Shown here piece after piece: positions 39,436 through 47,675 of a stretch of DNA of 64,000 nt. This DNA is from Cupriavidus taiwanensis LMG 19424 (GTDB taxonomy: Bacteria > Pseudomonadota > Gammaproteobacteria > Burkholderiales > Burkholderiaceae). Each line of letters starts with the position of its first letter. Within the stretch, counting starts at the first letter, position 1. A program made the translations under genes and the position numbers. The notes below the pieces were generated by a model. That model ran no database searches. It worked only from the letters and a program-made list of their open reading frames with translations, and was not told the origin of the DNA. Where the stretch lies: NCBI RefSeq assembly GCF_000069785.1, contig NC_010528.1, positions 744,001-808,000 on the forward strand. Direction: 5' to 3'.

Positions 39436-40347
39436 ATGCAAACGCTGCACCCCCACCGATCCGCCACCCGCCGCGCGCTTGCGGCCGCCACGCTGCTGCT
39501 GGCCGCCGGCGCCGTCCATGCCGCCGACGGCGACACGCTGAAGAAGATCAAGGACAGCGGCGTGATCTCGCTCGGCTACCGCGAATCGTCGATCCCGTTC
39601 TCGTACACCGACGGCAAGGAGGTCATGGGCTACTCGCACGAGATCCTGCTGCAGATCGTCGACAAGGTGAAGAGCGAGCTGAAGATGCCCAACCTGCAGG
39701 TGCGCCTGACCCCGATCACCTCGCAGAACCGGATCCCGCTGGTGCAGAACGGCACCATCGACATCGAATGCGGCAGCACCACCAACAACCTTGAGCGGCA
39801 GAAGCAGGTGGCGTTCTCCAACAGCCTGTTCGTCTACGGCATCAAGATGCTGACCAAGAAGGATTCGGGCGTGAAGGAGTTTGCCGACCTGAAGGACCGC
39901 AACGTGGTCACCACCGCCGGCACCACCGGCGAGCGCCTGCTGGTCAAGATGAACGGCGAGAAGGCCATGAACATGAACCTGATCAGCACCAAGGACCACG
40001 GCCAGTCCTTCCTGATCCTGGAAACCGGCCGTGCCGCCGCGTTCGTGATGGACGAGCCGCTGCTGTATGGGGAGCGCACCAAGGCCAAGAACGCGGCCGA
40101 CTGGGTGGTGGTGGGCGCGCCGCTGCAGACCGAGAACTACGCCTGCATGTTCCGCAAGGACGATCCCTCGTTCAAGAAGCTGGCCGACGGCGTGATCGCC
40201 GACCTGCAGACCAGCGGCCGCGCCGAGAAGCTGTACAACAAGTGGTTCATGGCACCGATCCCGCCGCGCGGCATCAACATGAATTATCCGCTGTCGGCCG
40301 ACATGAAGGCGCTGTTTGCGGCGCCCAACGACAAGGCTTACCAGTAG
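39436..40347 (+). CDS. Glutamate/aspartate-type ABC transporter binding protein (GltI-like)
   Basis: This 303-residue periplasmic binding protein of the polar amino-acid family 3 has the same length as E. coli GltI. The signal peptide ends in AGAVHA before ADGDTLKKIKDSGVISLGYRES. Family stretches include TSQNRIPLVQNGTIDIECGS, TTNNLERQKQVAFS and YNKWFMAPIPPRGINMNYPLS. The start at 39436 has AAGGAG at ideal spacing. No permease or ATPase gene of its own follows, so it probably feeds a transporter encoded elsewhere. It follows dadA by about 105 nt and may share its transcript. Confidence 0.9.
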   Translation: MQTLHPHRSATRRALAAATLLLAAGAVHAADGDTLKKIKDSGVISLGYRESSIPFSYTDGKEVMGYSHEILLQIVDKVKSELKMPNLQVRLTPITSQNRIPLVQNGTIDIECGSTTNNLERQKQVAFSNSLFVYGIKMLTKKDSGVKEFADLKDRNVVTTAGTTGERLLVKMNGEKAMNMNLISTKDHGQSFLILETGRAAAFVMDEPLLYGERTKAKNAADWVVVGAPLQTENYACMFRKDDPSFKKLADGVIADLQTSGRAEKLYNKWFMAPIPPRGINMNYPLSADMKALFAAPNDKAYQ

Positions 40348-40550
40348 GCCGAGTAGGGCGGGGCGGACCGCGGGAGGGGAACCGGGCCTCGCGGTTATTT
40401 AGCCATGATGAATCGATATTTAGCATTCGATAGTGTTTGCGGTAGTGTTGAGCCCGATATAGGCTCATAGCAGCACAACAGCCGGCGGCGCTCCAAAAGA
40501 GGCCGGCCGGCGCTGCCCCACACTGCTTATCCGCATCGACTGGAGAACAT
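40348..40550. other. AT-rich regulatory spacer before the cystine-type transport genes
   Basis: The 40395-40470 region is far more AT-rich than its surroundings (ttatttagccatgatg..., tagcattcgatagtg). It contains the direct repeat TAGTGTT (40428-40434, 40442-40448). It most likely holds the promoter and regulator site for the following genes. No gene is seen. Confidence 0.4.
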
Positions 40551-41372
40551 ATGCGATCGCTTCGTACTGGCTGGTTCAAATCCCTGCTGGCCGCTTCCCT
40601 GGTGGCCGGCGCCGGACTGGCTGCCACCGCGGCCCATGCCGCCGACCTGCTCGACACCGTCAAGCAGGCCGGCGTGCTGAAGATCGGGCTGGAGGGCACC
40701 TATCCCCCGTTCGGCTTCCGTGGCGCAAAGAACGAGCTGGAAGGCTTCGACGTCGACGTGGCGCGGGCGGTGGCCGGCAAGCTCGGCGTCAAGCCGGAGT
40801 TCGTCACCACTGAATGGAGCGGCATCATCGCCGGCCTGCAGGCGGGCAAATTCGACGTGATCGTCAACCAGGTCAACGTCACGCCGCAGCGCCAGCAGGT
40901 GCTGGATTTCTCCACGCCCTACGTCTACTCGGATGCGCAGCTGATCCAGCGCAAGGATGACAAGCGCCAGTTCAAGTCGCTGGAAGACCTGAAGGGCCAC
41001 AAGCTGGGCGTCAGCCTGGGCAGCAACTATAACGACCTGGCCAAGTCCGTGGCCGGCATCGACGTCAAGACCTATCCCGGCGCGCCGGAGTACCTGCGCG
41101 ACCTGGCGGCACAGCGCGTCGACGCCGCGCTGAATGACCGGCTGATGGTCGCGTACCTGGTCAAGACCACCAACCTGCCGCTGCGGCCGGGCGCGATCGT
41201 GGCGGGTGCCACCACGCAGGTGGCCATCCCGTTCCGCAAGGACAACCCCAAGTTCGCGCAGGCGATCAACCACGCACTGGATGAGCTGGCCAAGGACGGC
41301 ACGCTCGGCAAGCTGTCGGTGAAGTGGTTCGGCACCGACGTGACCAAGCCCGCCGGCAAGCCGGTCAAGTAA
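40551..41372 (+). CDS. Cystine/polar amino-acid ABC transporter binding protein (FliY/TcyA-like)
   Basis: This 273-residue periplasmic binding protein has a signal peptide ending in TAAHA before ADLLDTVKQAGVLKIGLEGTYPPFGF. The family 3 signature is seen in ELEGFDVDVARAVAGKLGVK, and FDVIVNQVNVTPQRQQVLDFSTPYVYS resembles cystine-binding FliY proteins. The start has TGGAGA upstream. A strong hairpin lies between it and the permease gene 96 bp downstream. Such an arrangement usually lowers permease expression relative to the abundant binding protein. Substrate cystine is by resemblance. Confidence 0.88.
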   Translation: MRSLRTGWFKSLLAASLVAGAGLAATAAHAADLLDTVKQAGVLKIGLEGTYPPFGFRGAKNELEGFDVDVARAVAGKLGVKPEFVTTEWSGIIAGLQAGKFDVIVNQVNVTPQRQQVLDFSTPYVYSDAQLIQRKDDKRQFKSLEDLKGHKLGVSLGSNYNDLAKSVAGIDVKTYPGAPEYLRDLAAQRVDAALNDRLMVAYLVKTTNLPLRPGAIVAGATTQVAIPFRKDNPKFAQAINHALDELAKDGTLGKLSVKWFGTDVTKPAGKPVK

Positions 41373-41390
41373 TCAGGGCGGTATCATGTC

Positions 41391-41427
41391 GCGGCGCGGC
41401 GGCCTGCATGGCTGCCGCGCCGCTTTG
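41391..41427 (+). terminator. GC-rich hairpin between binding protein and permease genes (attenuator)
   Basis: A perfect 10-bp stem GCGGCGCGGC / GCCGCGCCGC (41391-41400, 41414-41423) is followed by TTTGCTTT. It is likely a partial terminator that lets some transcripts continue into the permease gene. Confidence 0.6.
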
Positions 41428-41468
41428 CTTTGTGCCTTTATTGCTGATCCTTTTCGCGCCGCCACGCC

Positions 41469-42128
41469 ATGTCCGCTCTCCAGCTCGTCATCGACTCCCT
41501 GCCCGTGCTGCTGCAGGGCACGCTGCTGACCATCAAGTTCGCACTGTGGTCGATGGTGTTCGGGCTGATGCTGGGCACAGTGGTGGCGCTGATGGGCATC
41601 AGCCATAGCCGGGTGCTCAAGGCGGTGGCGCGCGGCTATGTCAGCATCATGCGCGGCACGCCGCTGCTGGTGCAGATCTTCGTGGTCTATTACGGGCTGC
41701 CCGGGATCGGCATCGCACTGGAGCCGACGCCGGCGGGCGTGCTGACGCTGAGCCTGAACGTCGGCGCCTATCTGTCGGAGAGCATGCGCGGCGCCATCCT
41801 CGGCGTGGCGCGTGGGCAGTGGCTGGCCGCCTACAGCCTGGGCCTGACGCCGGCGCAGGCGCTGCGCTACGTGATCGGCCCGCAGGCGCTGCGCCTGGCG
41901 GTGCCGAGCCTGTCGAACAGCCTGATCAGCCTGATCAAGGATACGTCGCTGGTTTCGGTCATCACCGTGACCGAGCTGCTGCGCACCGCGCAGGAGGTGA
42001 TTGCCGCCACCTACCAGCCATTGCCGCTCTACCTGGCAGTCGCGGCGATCTACTGGGTGCTGAGCACGGCCTTGTCCGGGCTGCAGCACAAGCTGGAACG
42101 GAGGTTGTCGCTGCCGGGCAGGCATTGA
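41469..42128 (+). CDS. Polar amino-acid ABC transporter permease (TcyB/YecS-like)
   Basis: This 219-residue inner-membrane permease has about five hydrophobic segments (LLQGTLLTIKFALWSMVFGLMLGTVVALM at the N-terminus). It carries the HisM-family EAA loop GQWLAAYSLGLTPAQALRYVIGPQALR and the conserved RGTPLLVQIFVVYYGLP. It is paired with the upstream binding protein. The expected ATP-binding subunit is not in the window: the next gene is convergent cphA', and a strong terminator closes the unit. Confidence 0.9.
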   Translation: MSALQLVIDSLPVLLQGTLLTIKFALWSMVFGLMLGTVVALMGISHSRVLKAVARGYVSIMRGTPLLVQIFVVYYGLPGIGIALEPTPAGVLTLSLNVGAYLSESMRGAILGVARGQWLAAYSLGLTPAQALRYVIGPQALRLAVPSLSNSLISLIKDTSLVSVITVTELLRTAQEVIAATYQPLPLYLAVAAIYWVLSTALSGLQHKLERRLSLPGRH

Positions 42129-42142
42129 GAACGCGCCAAGGC

Positions 42143-42174
42143 AAAAGGCCAGCTCCACGGAGCTGGCCTTTTTT
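42143..42174 (+). terminator. Rho-independent terminator of the amino-acid permease gene
   Basis: The stem AAGGCCAGCTC / GAGCTGGCCTT is followed by a run of T, 15 nt after the stop. The A-run on the other side makes it potentially bidirectional, serving cphA' as well. Confidence 0.9.
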
Positions 42175-42188
42175 GCATCAACGCACCG

Positions 42189-44759
42189 TTAGCCCTGCGC
42201 GATACGGCCGGCGATATGCCCCAGCGCCTCTTCCACCTGGTCCACCAGGATCAGGCACAGGTCGCCCGGCTGCAAGTGCGACAGCGCGGTATCGATGGCC
42301 AGGAACTCGCCGCGGATCTCCTCGACCTGGCTGGCGCGTTGCGCACCCTGCAGGCCTTCGCGCAGCAGCGCCAGCACTTCGCCGTCGGCGCGGCCGCGCT
42401 GGCACTGGTCCTGGTACAGCACGACCTCATCGAACACGCCGCCCAGGATCTGGGTCTGGCGGCGGATGTCGTCGTCGCGGCGGTCGCCCGCGCCGCTGAT
42501 CACTACCACCCGCCGCTTGGCGGGGATGGATTCGATCGCGTTGCACAGCGCCAGGATCGCATCCGGGTTGTGGCCGTAGTCGGCGATCAGCGTGGCGCCG
42601 CGGTAATCGAACACATTGAAGCGTCCGGGCGCGGTCTGCGCGTCGTTGACAAAGGTGGCGAGCCCGCGGCGGATCACCGACCAGTCGATGCCCAGGGCCC
42701 ACGCGGCGGCGATCGACGACATCGCGTTCTCGACCTGGAAGCCGATGGTGCCGTTGCGCGTCAGCGGGATCTCGGCCAGTGCGATGCGCACTTCGGCATC
42801 GCCTTCCCCGGCGACGATCTCGGCGCCATCGACGAACACCACGCGCTTGCCCTGCGCGCGGTGCGTGGCCATGGCGGGCTGGTCGGGGTCGTGCGCGAAG
42901 AAGGTGACGCTGCCGGGGCAGGCGTCGGCCATGCGCACCACCATCGGGTCGGCGGCGTTGAGCACGGCCATGCCGTGCGGCGCGACGTTCTGCACGATCA
43001 CGCTCTTGAGCACCGCCAGGTCTTCCACCGAGTTGATGTAGGACAGGCCCAGGTGATCGCCTTCGCCGACGTTGGTGACCACCGCCACGTCGCAGCGGTC
43101 GAAGGCCAGGCCTTCGCGCAGCAGGCCGCCGCGCGCGGTCTCGAACACGGCGGCGTCCACGTCGGGGTGCAGCAGCACGTTGCGCGCGCTGCGCGGGCCG
43201 CTGCAGTCGCCGGTGTCGATGCGCTCGCCCTGGATATAGACGCCATCGGTGCCGGTCATGCCCATGCGCAGTCCGCTGGTGGCCATGATGTGGGTGATCA
43301 GGCGGACCGTGGTGGTCTTGCCATTGGTGCCGGAGACCGCCACCACCGGGATGCGGCCGTCGTCGCCGTCGGCAAACATGGTCGAGACGATGGCTTCGCC
43401 GACCGCGCGGCCCTTGCCGTAGGACGGCTGCAGGTGCATGCGCAGGCCCGGCGCGGCGTTGACCTCGACGATGCCGCCGGCCTGTTCCTCGAACGGCTTG
43501 AGCATGGTCTCGCAGACCGCATCGACGCCGGCGATGTCCAGGCCCACCATCTGCGCCGCGGCCACCGCGCGCGCGGCGATGTCCGGGTGGACGTCGTCGG
43601 TCACGTCGGTGGCGCTGCCGCCGGTGGACAGGTTGGCGTTGTTGCGCAGCACCACGCGGGTGCCGGCGGCCGGCACGGAGTCGGCGGTCAGGTTCTGCTT
43701 GGCCAGCGTGGCCAGCGCGATATCGTCGAAGCGGATCTTGGTCAGCGAGGTGGCATGGCCTTCGCCGCGGCGCGGGTCGCGGTTCACTTCGTCGACCAGC
43801 TGGCGCACCGTATGCACGCCATCGCCGATCACTTGCGGCGGATCGCGGCGCGCCGCCGCCACCAACTGCTTGCCGACCACCAGCAGGCGGAAATCGTGGC
43901 CGGGGATATAGCGCTCGACGATCACGTCGGAGCTGATGTCCGAGGCGACCTCGTAGGCCGTCATCACTTCCTCGCGGGTGCGGATGCGCACCGCCACGCC
44001 TTTGCCCTGGTTGCCGTCGCGCGGCTTGACCACCACCGGCGCGTCGATTTCCTGTGCCGCGGCCCAGGCTTCCTCGGCGCTGCGCACCGAGCGGCCCAGC
44101 GGCACCGGCACGCCGGCGGCGTGCAGCAGGGACTTGGTCAGTTCCTTGTCCTGCGCGATCGATTCGGCCACGGCGCTGGTGCGGTCGGTCTCGGCCGCCT
44201 GGATGCGGCGCTGCTTGCTGCCCCAGCCGAACTGCACCATCGAGCCCTGCGTCAGGCGCCGGTACGGGATGCCGCGCGCGACCGCGGCGTAGACGATCGA
44301 GCCGGTGCTAGGCCCGAGGCGCACGTCCTCGTCCAGCTCGCGCAGGCGGTGCAGCGCGTCGGCCAGGTCGAACGGAGTGTCGTGGCGGGCGGCATGGCAC
44401 AGCGCCTCGGCCAGTTCGAAGGCGAGCCGGCCGACTTCCTCTTCGCTGTATTGCACGATCACCTGGTAGATGCCGGGCTCGACCGTCTGCGCGGTGCGGC
44501 TGAACGTCACCGGGCAGCCGGCGGCAGCCTGCAGGCGCAGGGCGGTCACTTCCAGCACGTGGGCCAGCGACAGTTCGACCGATTCCTCGTCGGGGCGCAG
44601 CGGCCCGATCTCGGGGAAGCGGGCGCGCAGCCGGTCTTCAAAGCCGGGCAGGGCCGACAGCATGTTGGCGGTGTCCTGGCAGGCCACGATCGCCTCGATG
44701 GCGGTGTGGCGGCACCACAGGTTCGGGCCCCGCAGGGCCCGGATACGGGAGACTTCCAT
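42189..44759 (-). CDS. cphA': Cyanophycin synthetase paralogue CphA'
   Basis: This 856-residue enzyme adds Asp and/or Arg to cyanophycin, a multi-L-arginyl-poly-L-aspartate nitrogen reserve polymer. Domains in order: an N-terminal domain (~1-160) starting RIRALRGPNLW; an ATP-grasp domain with VVVKPRDGNQGKGVAV and the lid element RDPRRGEGH; and a Mur-ligase-like domain with P-loop SGTNGKTTT (GTNGKT at 477-482) and its C-terminal ligase half (YGHNPDAI, ISGAGDRRDDD). Both ATP sites look intact, which distinguishes it from cyanobacterial CphA2 forms that have lost one site. Start ATG 44759. It lies 44 nt downstream of cphA, so the two are co-transcribed. The division of labour is unknown. Confidence 0.9.
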   Translation of the reverse strand: MEVSRIRALRGPNLWCRHTAIEAIVACQDTANMLSALPGFEDRLRARFPEIGPLRPDEESVELSLAHVLEVTALRLQAAAGCPVTFSRTAQTVEPGIYQVIVQYSEEEVGRLAFELAEALCHAARHDTPFDLADALHRLRELDEDVRLGPSTGSIVYAAVARGIPYRRLTQGSMVQFGWGSKQRRIQAAETDRTSAVAESIAQDKELTKSLLHAAGVPVPLGRSVRSAEEAWAAAQEIDAPVVVKPRDGNQGKGVAVRIRTREEVMTAYEVASDISSDVIVERYIPGHDFRLLVVGKQLVAAARRDPPQVIGDGVHTVRQLVDEVNRDPRRGEGHATSLTKIRFDDIALATLAKQNLTADSVPAAGTRVVLRNNANLSTGGSATDVTDDVHPDIAARAVAAAQMVGLDIAGVDAVCETMLKPFEEQAGGIVEVNAAPGLRMHLQPSYGKGRAVGEAIVSTMFADGDDGRIPVVAVSGTNGKTTTVRLITHIMATSGLRMGMTGTDGVYIQGERIDTGDCSGPRSARNVLLHPDVDAAVFETARGGLLREGLAFDRCDVAVVTNVGEGDHLGLSYINSVEDLAVLKSVIVQNVAPHGMAVLNAADPMVVRMADACPGSVTFFAHDPDQPAMATHRAQGKRVVFVDGAEIVAGEGDAEVRIALAEIPLTRNGTIGFQVENAMSSIAAAWALGIDWSVIRRGLATFVNDAQTAPGRFNVFDYRGATLIADYGHNPDAILALCNAIESIPAKRRVVVISGAGDRRDDDIRRQTQILGGVFDEVVLYQDQCQRGRADGEVLALLREGLQGAQRASQVEEIRGEFLAIDTALSHLQPGDLCLILVDQVEEALGHIAGRIAQG

Positions 44760-44803
44760 AGAACGGTTTCCGTGTCTTCTATGCGCGGTTGGGCTGGGGG
44801 GCG

Positions 44804-47437
44804 TCAGGCGCGGCGGGCAGGCTGGCCCATCCAGTGATGCACCAGGTCGACGGTGGCGCCGGTGGCGGCCTCGTCGCACTGCAGCACCAGCAGGTCGCCC
44901 GGCACCAGCTGGCTCAGGGCGGCCTCGATGGCGCTGGCGCGCGTGCCTTCGTCGATGATCTTGGTTACGCGCCGGCCTTCGTACAGGCCCTGCTTGAGCA
45001 GCGCGCGCGCCTCGGCGTCGGGCAGGGCGCGCTTGACGCTGCGGTCTTCGCACAGGAACACGCGATCGAAATGCTGGCCCAGGACCTTGCCCTGGCGCAC
45101 CAGGTCCTGGTCGCGCCGCTGCACGCCGGCGCCGTAGACCACCATGCGGCGCTCGGCCGGGAAGCGCTCCAGCGCGGTCGCCAGCGCTTCCAGCGCGGGG
45201 GCATTGTGGGCGTCGTCGACCACCACCGTGGCGCCGTTGCGCTCGAACAGCGTAAAGCGGCCCGGCACGTCGACCTGGCCCACATCGAAGGTCACCACGC
45301 CGGCGCGGATCAGGTCATTGGAGATGCCCAGCGCCCAGCCGGCGGCCACCGCCGCCAGCACGTTCTCGATCTGGAACGCGACGCGGCCGGCATAGGTCAG
45401 CGGCACCGCGGCCACGTCCACCAGCGCGGTCTCGCTGGTGCCGGTGGCCAGCACGATCTTGCCTTCGCGCACGTACACCGCGCGCTTGCCCGCGGCGCGG
45501 TGCGAGACGATCGCCGGCAGCTCCGGGGTCAGGCCGAAGAAGATCACGTCGCCGTCGCACAGTCCGGCCATCTCGACCAGGCGCTCGTCGCGCGCGTTGA
45601 GCACGGCGGCGCCGTCCTGCAGCACCACGTCGACCTGCGTGCGCAGCACGTTGTACATGCGGTCTTCGTCTTCGACGTAATAGTCGCCGAGATGGTCGGG
45701 CTGGTCGAAGTTGGTGACCACGCCCACCTGGCAGCGGTCATAGGCCAGGCCCTCGGACAGGATGCTGCCGCTGTCGTTCTCGAACACGGCGGCCTCGACC
45801 GCGCGGTTCATCAGGATGCGGTGGCCGGCTTCCCAGTTGGCGCGGTCGCCGCTTTCGACCTGGCGGCGGTCGAGGAACAGGCCGTCGCTGCAGGCCAGGC
45901 CGGTATGCTTGCCCGACAGCTGCAGCAGGCGCGCCACCAGGCGCGCCACCACGGTCTTGCCGTTAGTGCCGGTCACGCCCACCACCGGGATGCGGCCCTG
46001 GTCGTCGTCCGACTCGGGGAAGAGGTGGTTGACGATGGCGCGGCCCACCGGGCGCGGCGTGCCCTCGGCGGGCTTGATATGCATCAGCAGCCCGGGGCCG
46101 GCGTTGACTTCGACGATGGCGCCGCGCTGTTCGTGCAGCGGGCGCGAGATGTCCTCGGCCACCAGGTCCACGCCGGCAATATCCAGCCCCACCACGCGCG
46201 CGGCCAGCGCGGCATGCGCGGCGACGCTCGGGTGCACGCGGTCGGTGACGTCGAAGGCGACGTTGCCGTTGCGCTGGATCAGCACGGTGCGGCCTTGCGG
46301 CGGCACCGAACTGCCGTCCATGCCCTGGCGCTTCAGTTCCAGCCGCGCGGCGGAGTCCAGCCGCACGCGGTTCAGCGGGTGATCCTCGGTGTTGCCGCGG
46401 CGCGGATCGGAATTGATCTGCAGTTCGATCAGTTCGTCGATGGTCGACTTGCCGTCGCCGACCACGCTGGCGGTCTCGCCCATGGCGGCGGCCACCAGGC
46501 GTCCCCCCACCACCAGCAGGCGGTGCTCGTTGCCGGGGATGAAGCGCTCGACGATAACGCCGCTGCCTTCGTCGATGGCCACGCCGTAGGCGGTTTCCAC
46601 TTCCTCGCGGGTCATCAGGTTGGTGAACACGCCACGGCCATGGTTGCCGTCATAGGGCTTCACCACCACCGGCACGCCGATGTCCTCGGCGGCATCCCAG
46701 GCGTCTTCCGGCGATTCGACCAGGCGGCCTTCCGGCACCGGCACGCCGCAGGATTCGAGCAGGCTCTTGGTCAGGTCCTTGTCGCGCGAGATGCTTTCGG
46801 CGATGGCGCTGGTGCGGTCGGTCTCGGCGGTCCAGATGCGGCGCTGGCGCGCGCCGTAGCCAAGCTGCACCAGGTTGCCGTCGGACAGGCGGATGGCGGG
46901 GATGTCGCGGTCGTCCGCGGCATCGACGATGCAGGCGGTGCTGGGGCCCAGGCAATGCTTGTCGACCAGGCGGCGCAGGTGTTCCACCGTGGCCGCGACG
47001 TCGTAGGGGCGGTCCTCGATCGCGGCCATGACCAGGTCGCGCGCGCCGAACAGGGCGGCGCGGGTGACTTCCTCGTGCCAGGCGCGCACGATCACCTTGT
47101 AGACACCGCGCACCGGGGTTTCGCGAGCCTTGCCGAAGCCGCCCGGCATCCCGGCCAGATTTTGCAGCTCAAGCGTCACGTGCTCCAGGATATGGCCCGG
47201 CCAGGTGCCTTCCTTCAGCCGCTGCAGGAAGCCGCCGCGCTCGCCGATGCTGCAGCGGTGCTCGATCAGCGATGGCAGCCACGCCGACAGGCGCTCGTAG
47301 AACCCCGGAATCGTGTTGGAGGGAAAGTCCTCCAGTTCCCCGATATCGACCCATGCCTCCAGGACGGGCCGATATGTCCACATATTCGGGCCGCGCAGCG
47401 ACATGACATCGACAATCTCAATGTCCTTCTTTTTCAT
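44804..47437 (-). CDS. cphA: Cyanophycin synthetase CphA
   Basis: This 877-residue cyanophycin synthetase makes the Asp backbone and adds Arg side chains using ATP. The order of domains is the same as in CphA': N-domain (IEIVDVMSLRGPNMWTYRPVLEAWVDIGELED), ATP-grasp (PVVVKPYDGNHGRGVFTNL, NSDPRRGNTEDHPLNR) and Mur-ligase-like domain with GTNGKT at residues 490-495 (GVTGTNGKTVVARL) and VDDAHNAPALEAL. The sequence diverges considerably from CphA' throughout, so the duplication is old. It is the first gene of the minus-strand cphA-cphA' unit. Across a 238-bp divergent region lie an ABC transporter and a DUF1854 gene. Confidence 0.94.
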   Translation of the reverse strand: MKKKDIEIVDVMSLRGPNMWTYRPVLEAWVDIGELEDFPSNTIPGFYERLSAWLPSLIEHRCSIGERGGFLQRLKEGTWPGHILEHVTLELQNLAGMPGGFGKARETPVRGVYKVIVRAWHEEVTRAALFGARDLVMAAIEDRPYDVAATVEHLRRLVDKHCLGPSTACIVDAADDRDIPAIRLSDGNLVQLGYGARQRRIWTAETDRTSAIAESISRDKDLTKSLLESCGVPVPEGRLVESPEDAWDAAEDIGVPVVVKPYDGNHGRGVFTNLMTREEVETAYGVAIDEGSGVIVERFIPGNEHRLLVVGGRLVAAAMGETASVVGDGKSTIDELIELQINSDPRRGNTEDHPLNRVRLDSAARLELKRQGMDGSSVPPQGRTVLIQRNGNVAFDVTDRVHPSVAAHAALAARVVGLDIAGVDLVAEDISRPLHEQRGAIVEVNAGPGLLMHIKPAEGTPRPVGRAIVNHLFPESDDDQGRIPVVGVTGTNGKTVVARLVARLLQLSGKHTGLACSDGLFLDRRQVESGDRANWEAGHRILMNRAVEAAVFENDSGSILSEGLAYDRCQVGVVTNFDQPDHLGDYYVEDEDRMYNVLRTQVDVVLQDGAAVLNARDERLVEMAGLCDGDVIFFGLTPELPAIVSHRAAGKRAVYVREGKIVLATGTSETALVDVAAVPLTYAGRVAFQIENVLAAVAAGWALGISNDLIRAGVVTFDVGQVDVPGRFTLFERNGATVVVDDAHNAPALEALATALERFPAERRMVVYGAGVQRRDQDLVRQGKVLGQHFDRVFLCEDRSVKRALPDAEARALLKQGLYEGRRVTKIIDEGTRASAIEAALSQLVPGDLLVLQCDEAATGATVDLVHHWMGQPARRA

Positions 47438-47675
47438 TGAATTAGCTTGAGGCAGTGGGCGGAACGCCCGAGAAATGGAAGCCTAACCTTTCAGTAACGT
47501 TACAGCACAGAGCGGGTTGACTTTCTTGGTGTAAAAGTGATTGTGCAATGCATCAGGGCTACCCGCGCGTTCGTCGTTATGTATACTGCGGGCGAATTCG
47601 CGGGCCGCCAGCGCGTGCCCGGCCTAAATTGTTTCAAGTTATGTCCGCAATCCCTGGACGCACGCCGCGCCATCC
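47438..47675. promoter_or_regulatory. Divergent control region of the cyanophycin locus
   Basis: This 238-bp region holds promoters for both cphA (minus) and the ABC transporter (plus). It contains a perfect palindrome GTAACGTTAC (47494-47503) and TATACT (47582-47587), a good -10 for the plus-strand genes. The stretch around 47520-47550 is AT-richer than its surroundings. The palindrome is a candidate operator shared by both directions. Confidence 0.5.

Noticed and set aside
44789..47440. Open frame of about 880 codons on the plus strand opposite cphA, and a similar one opposite cphA'
   Set aside because: Composition is Gly/Ala/His/Gln-rich without motifs. The minus-strand frames carry unmistakable cyanophycin synthetase motifs.
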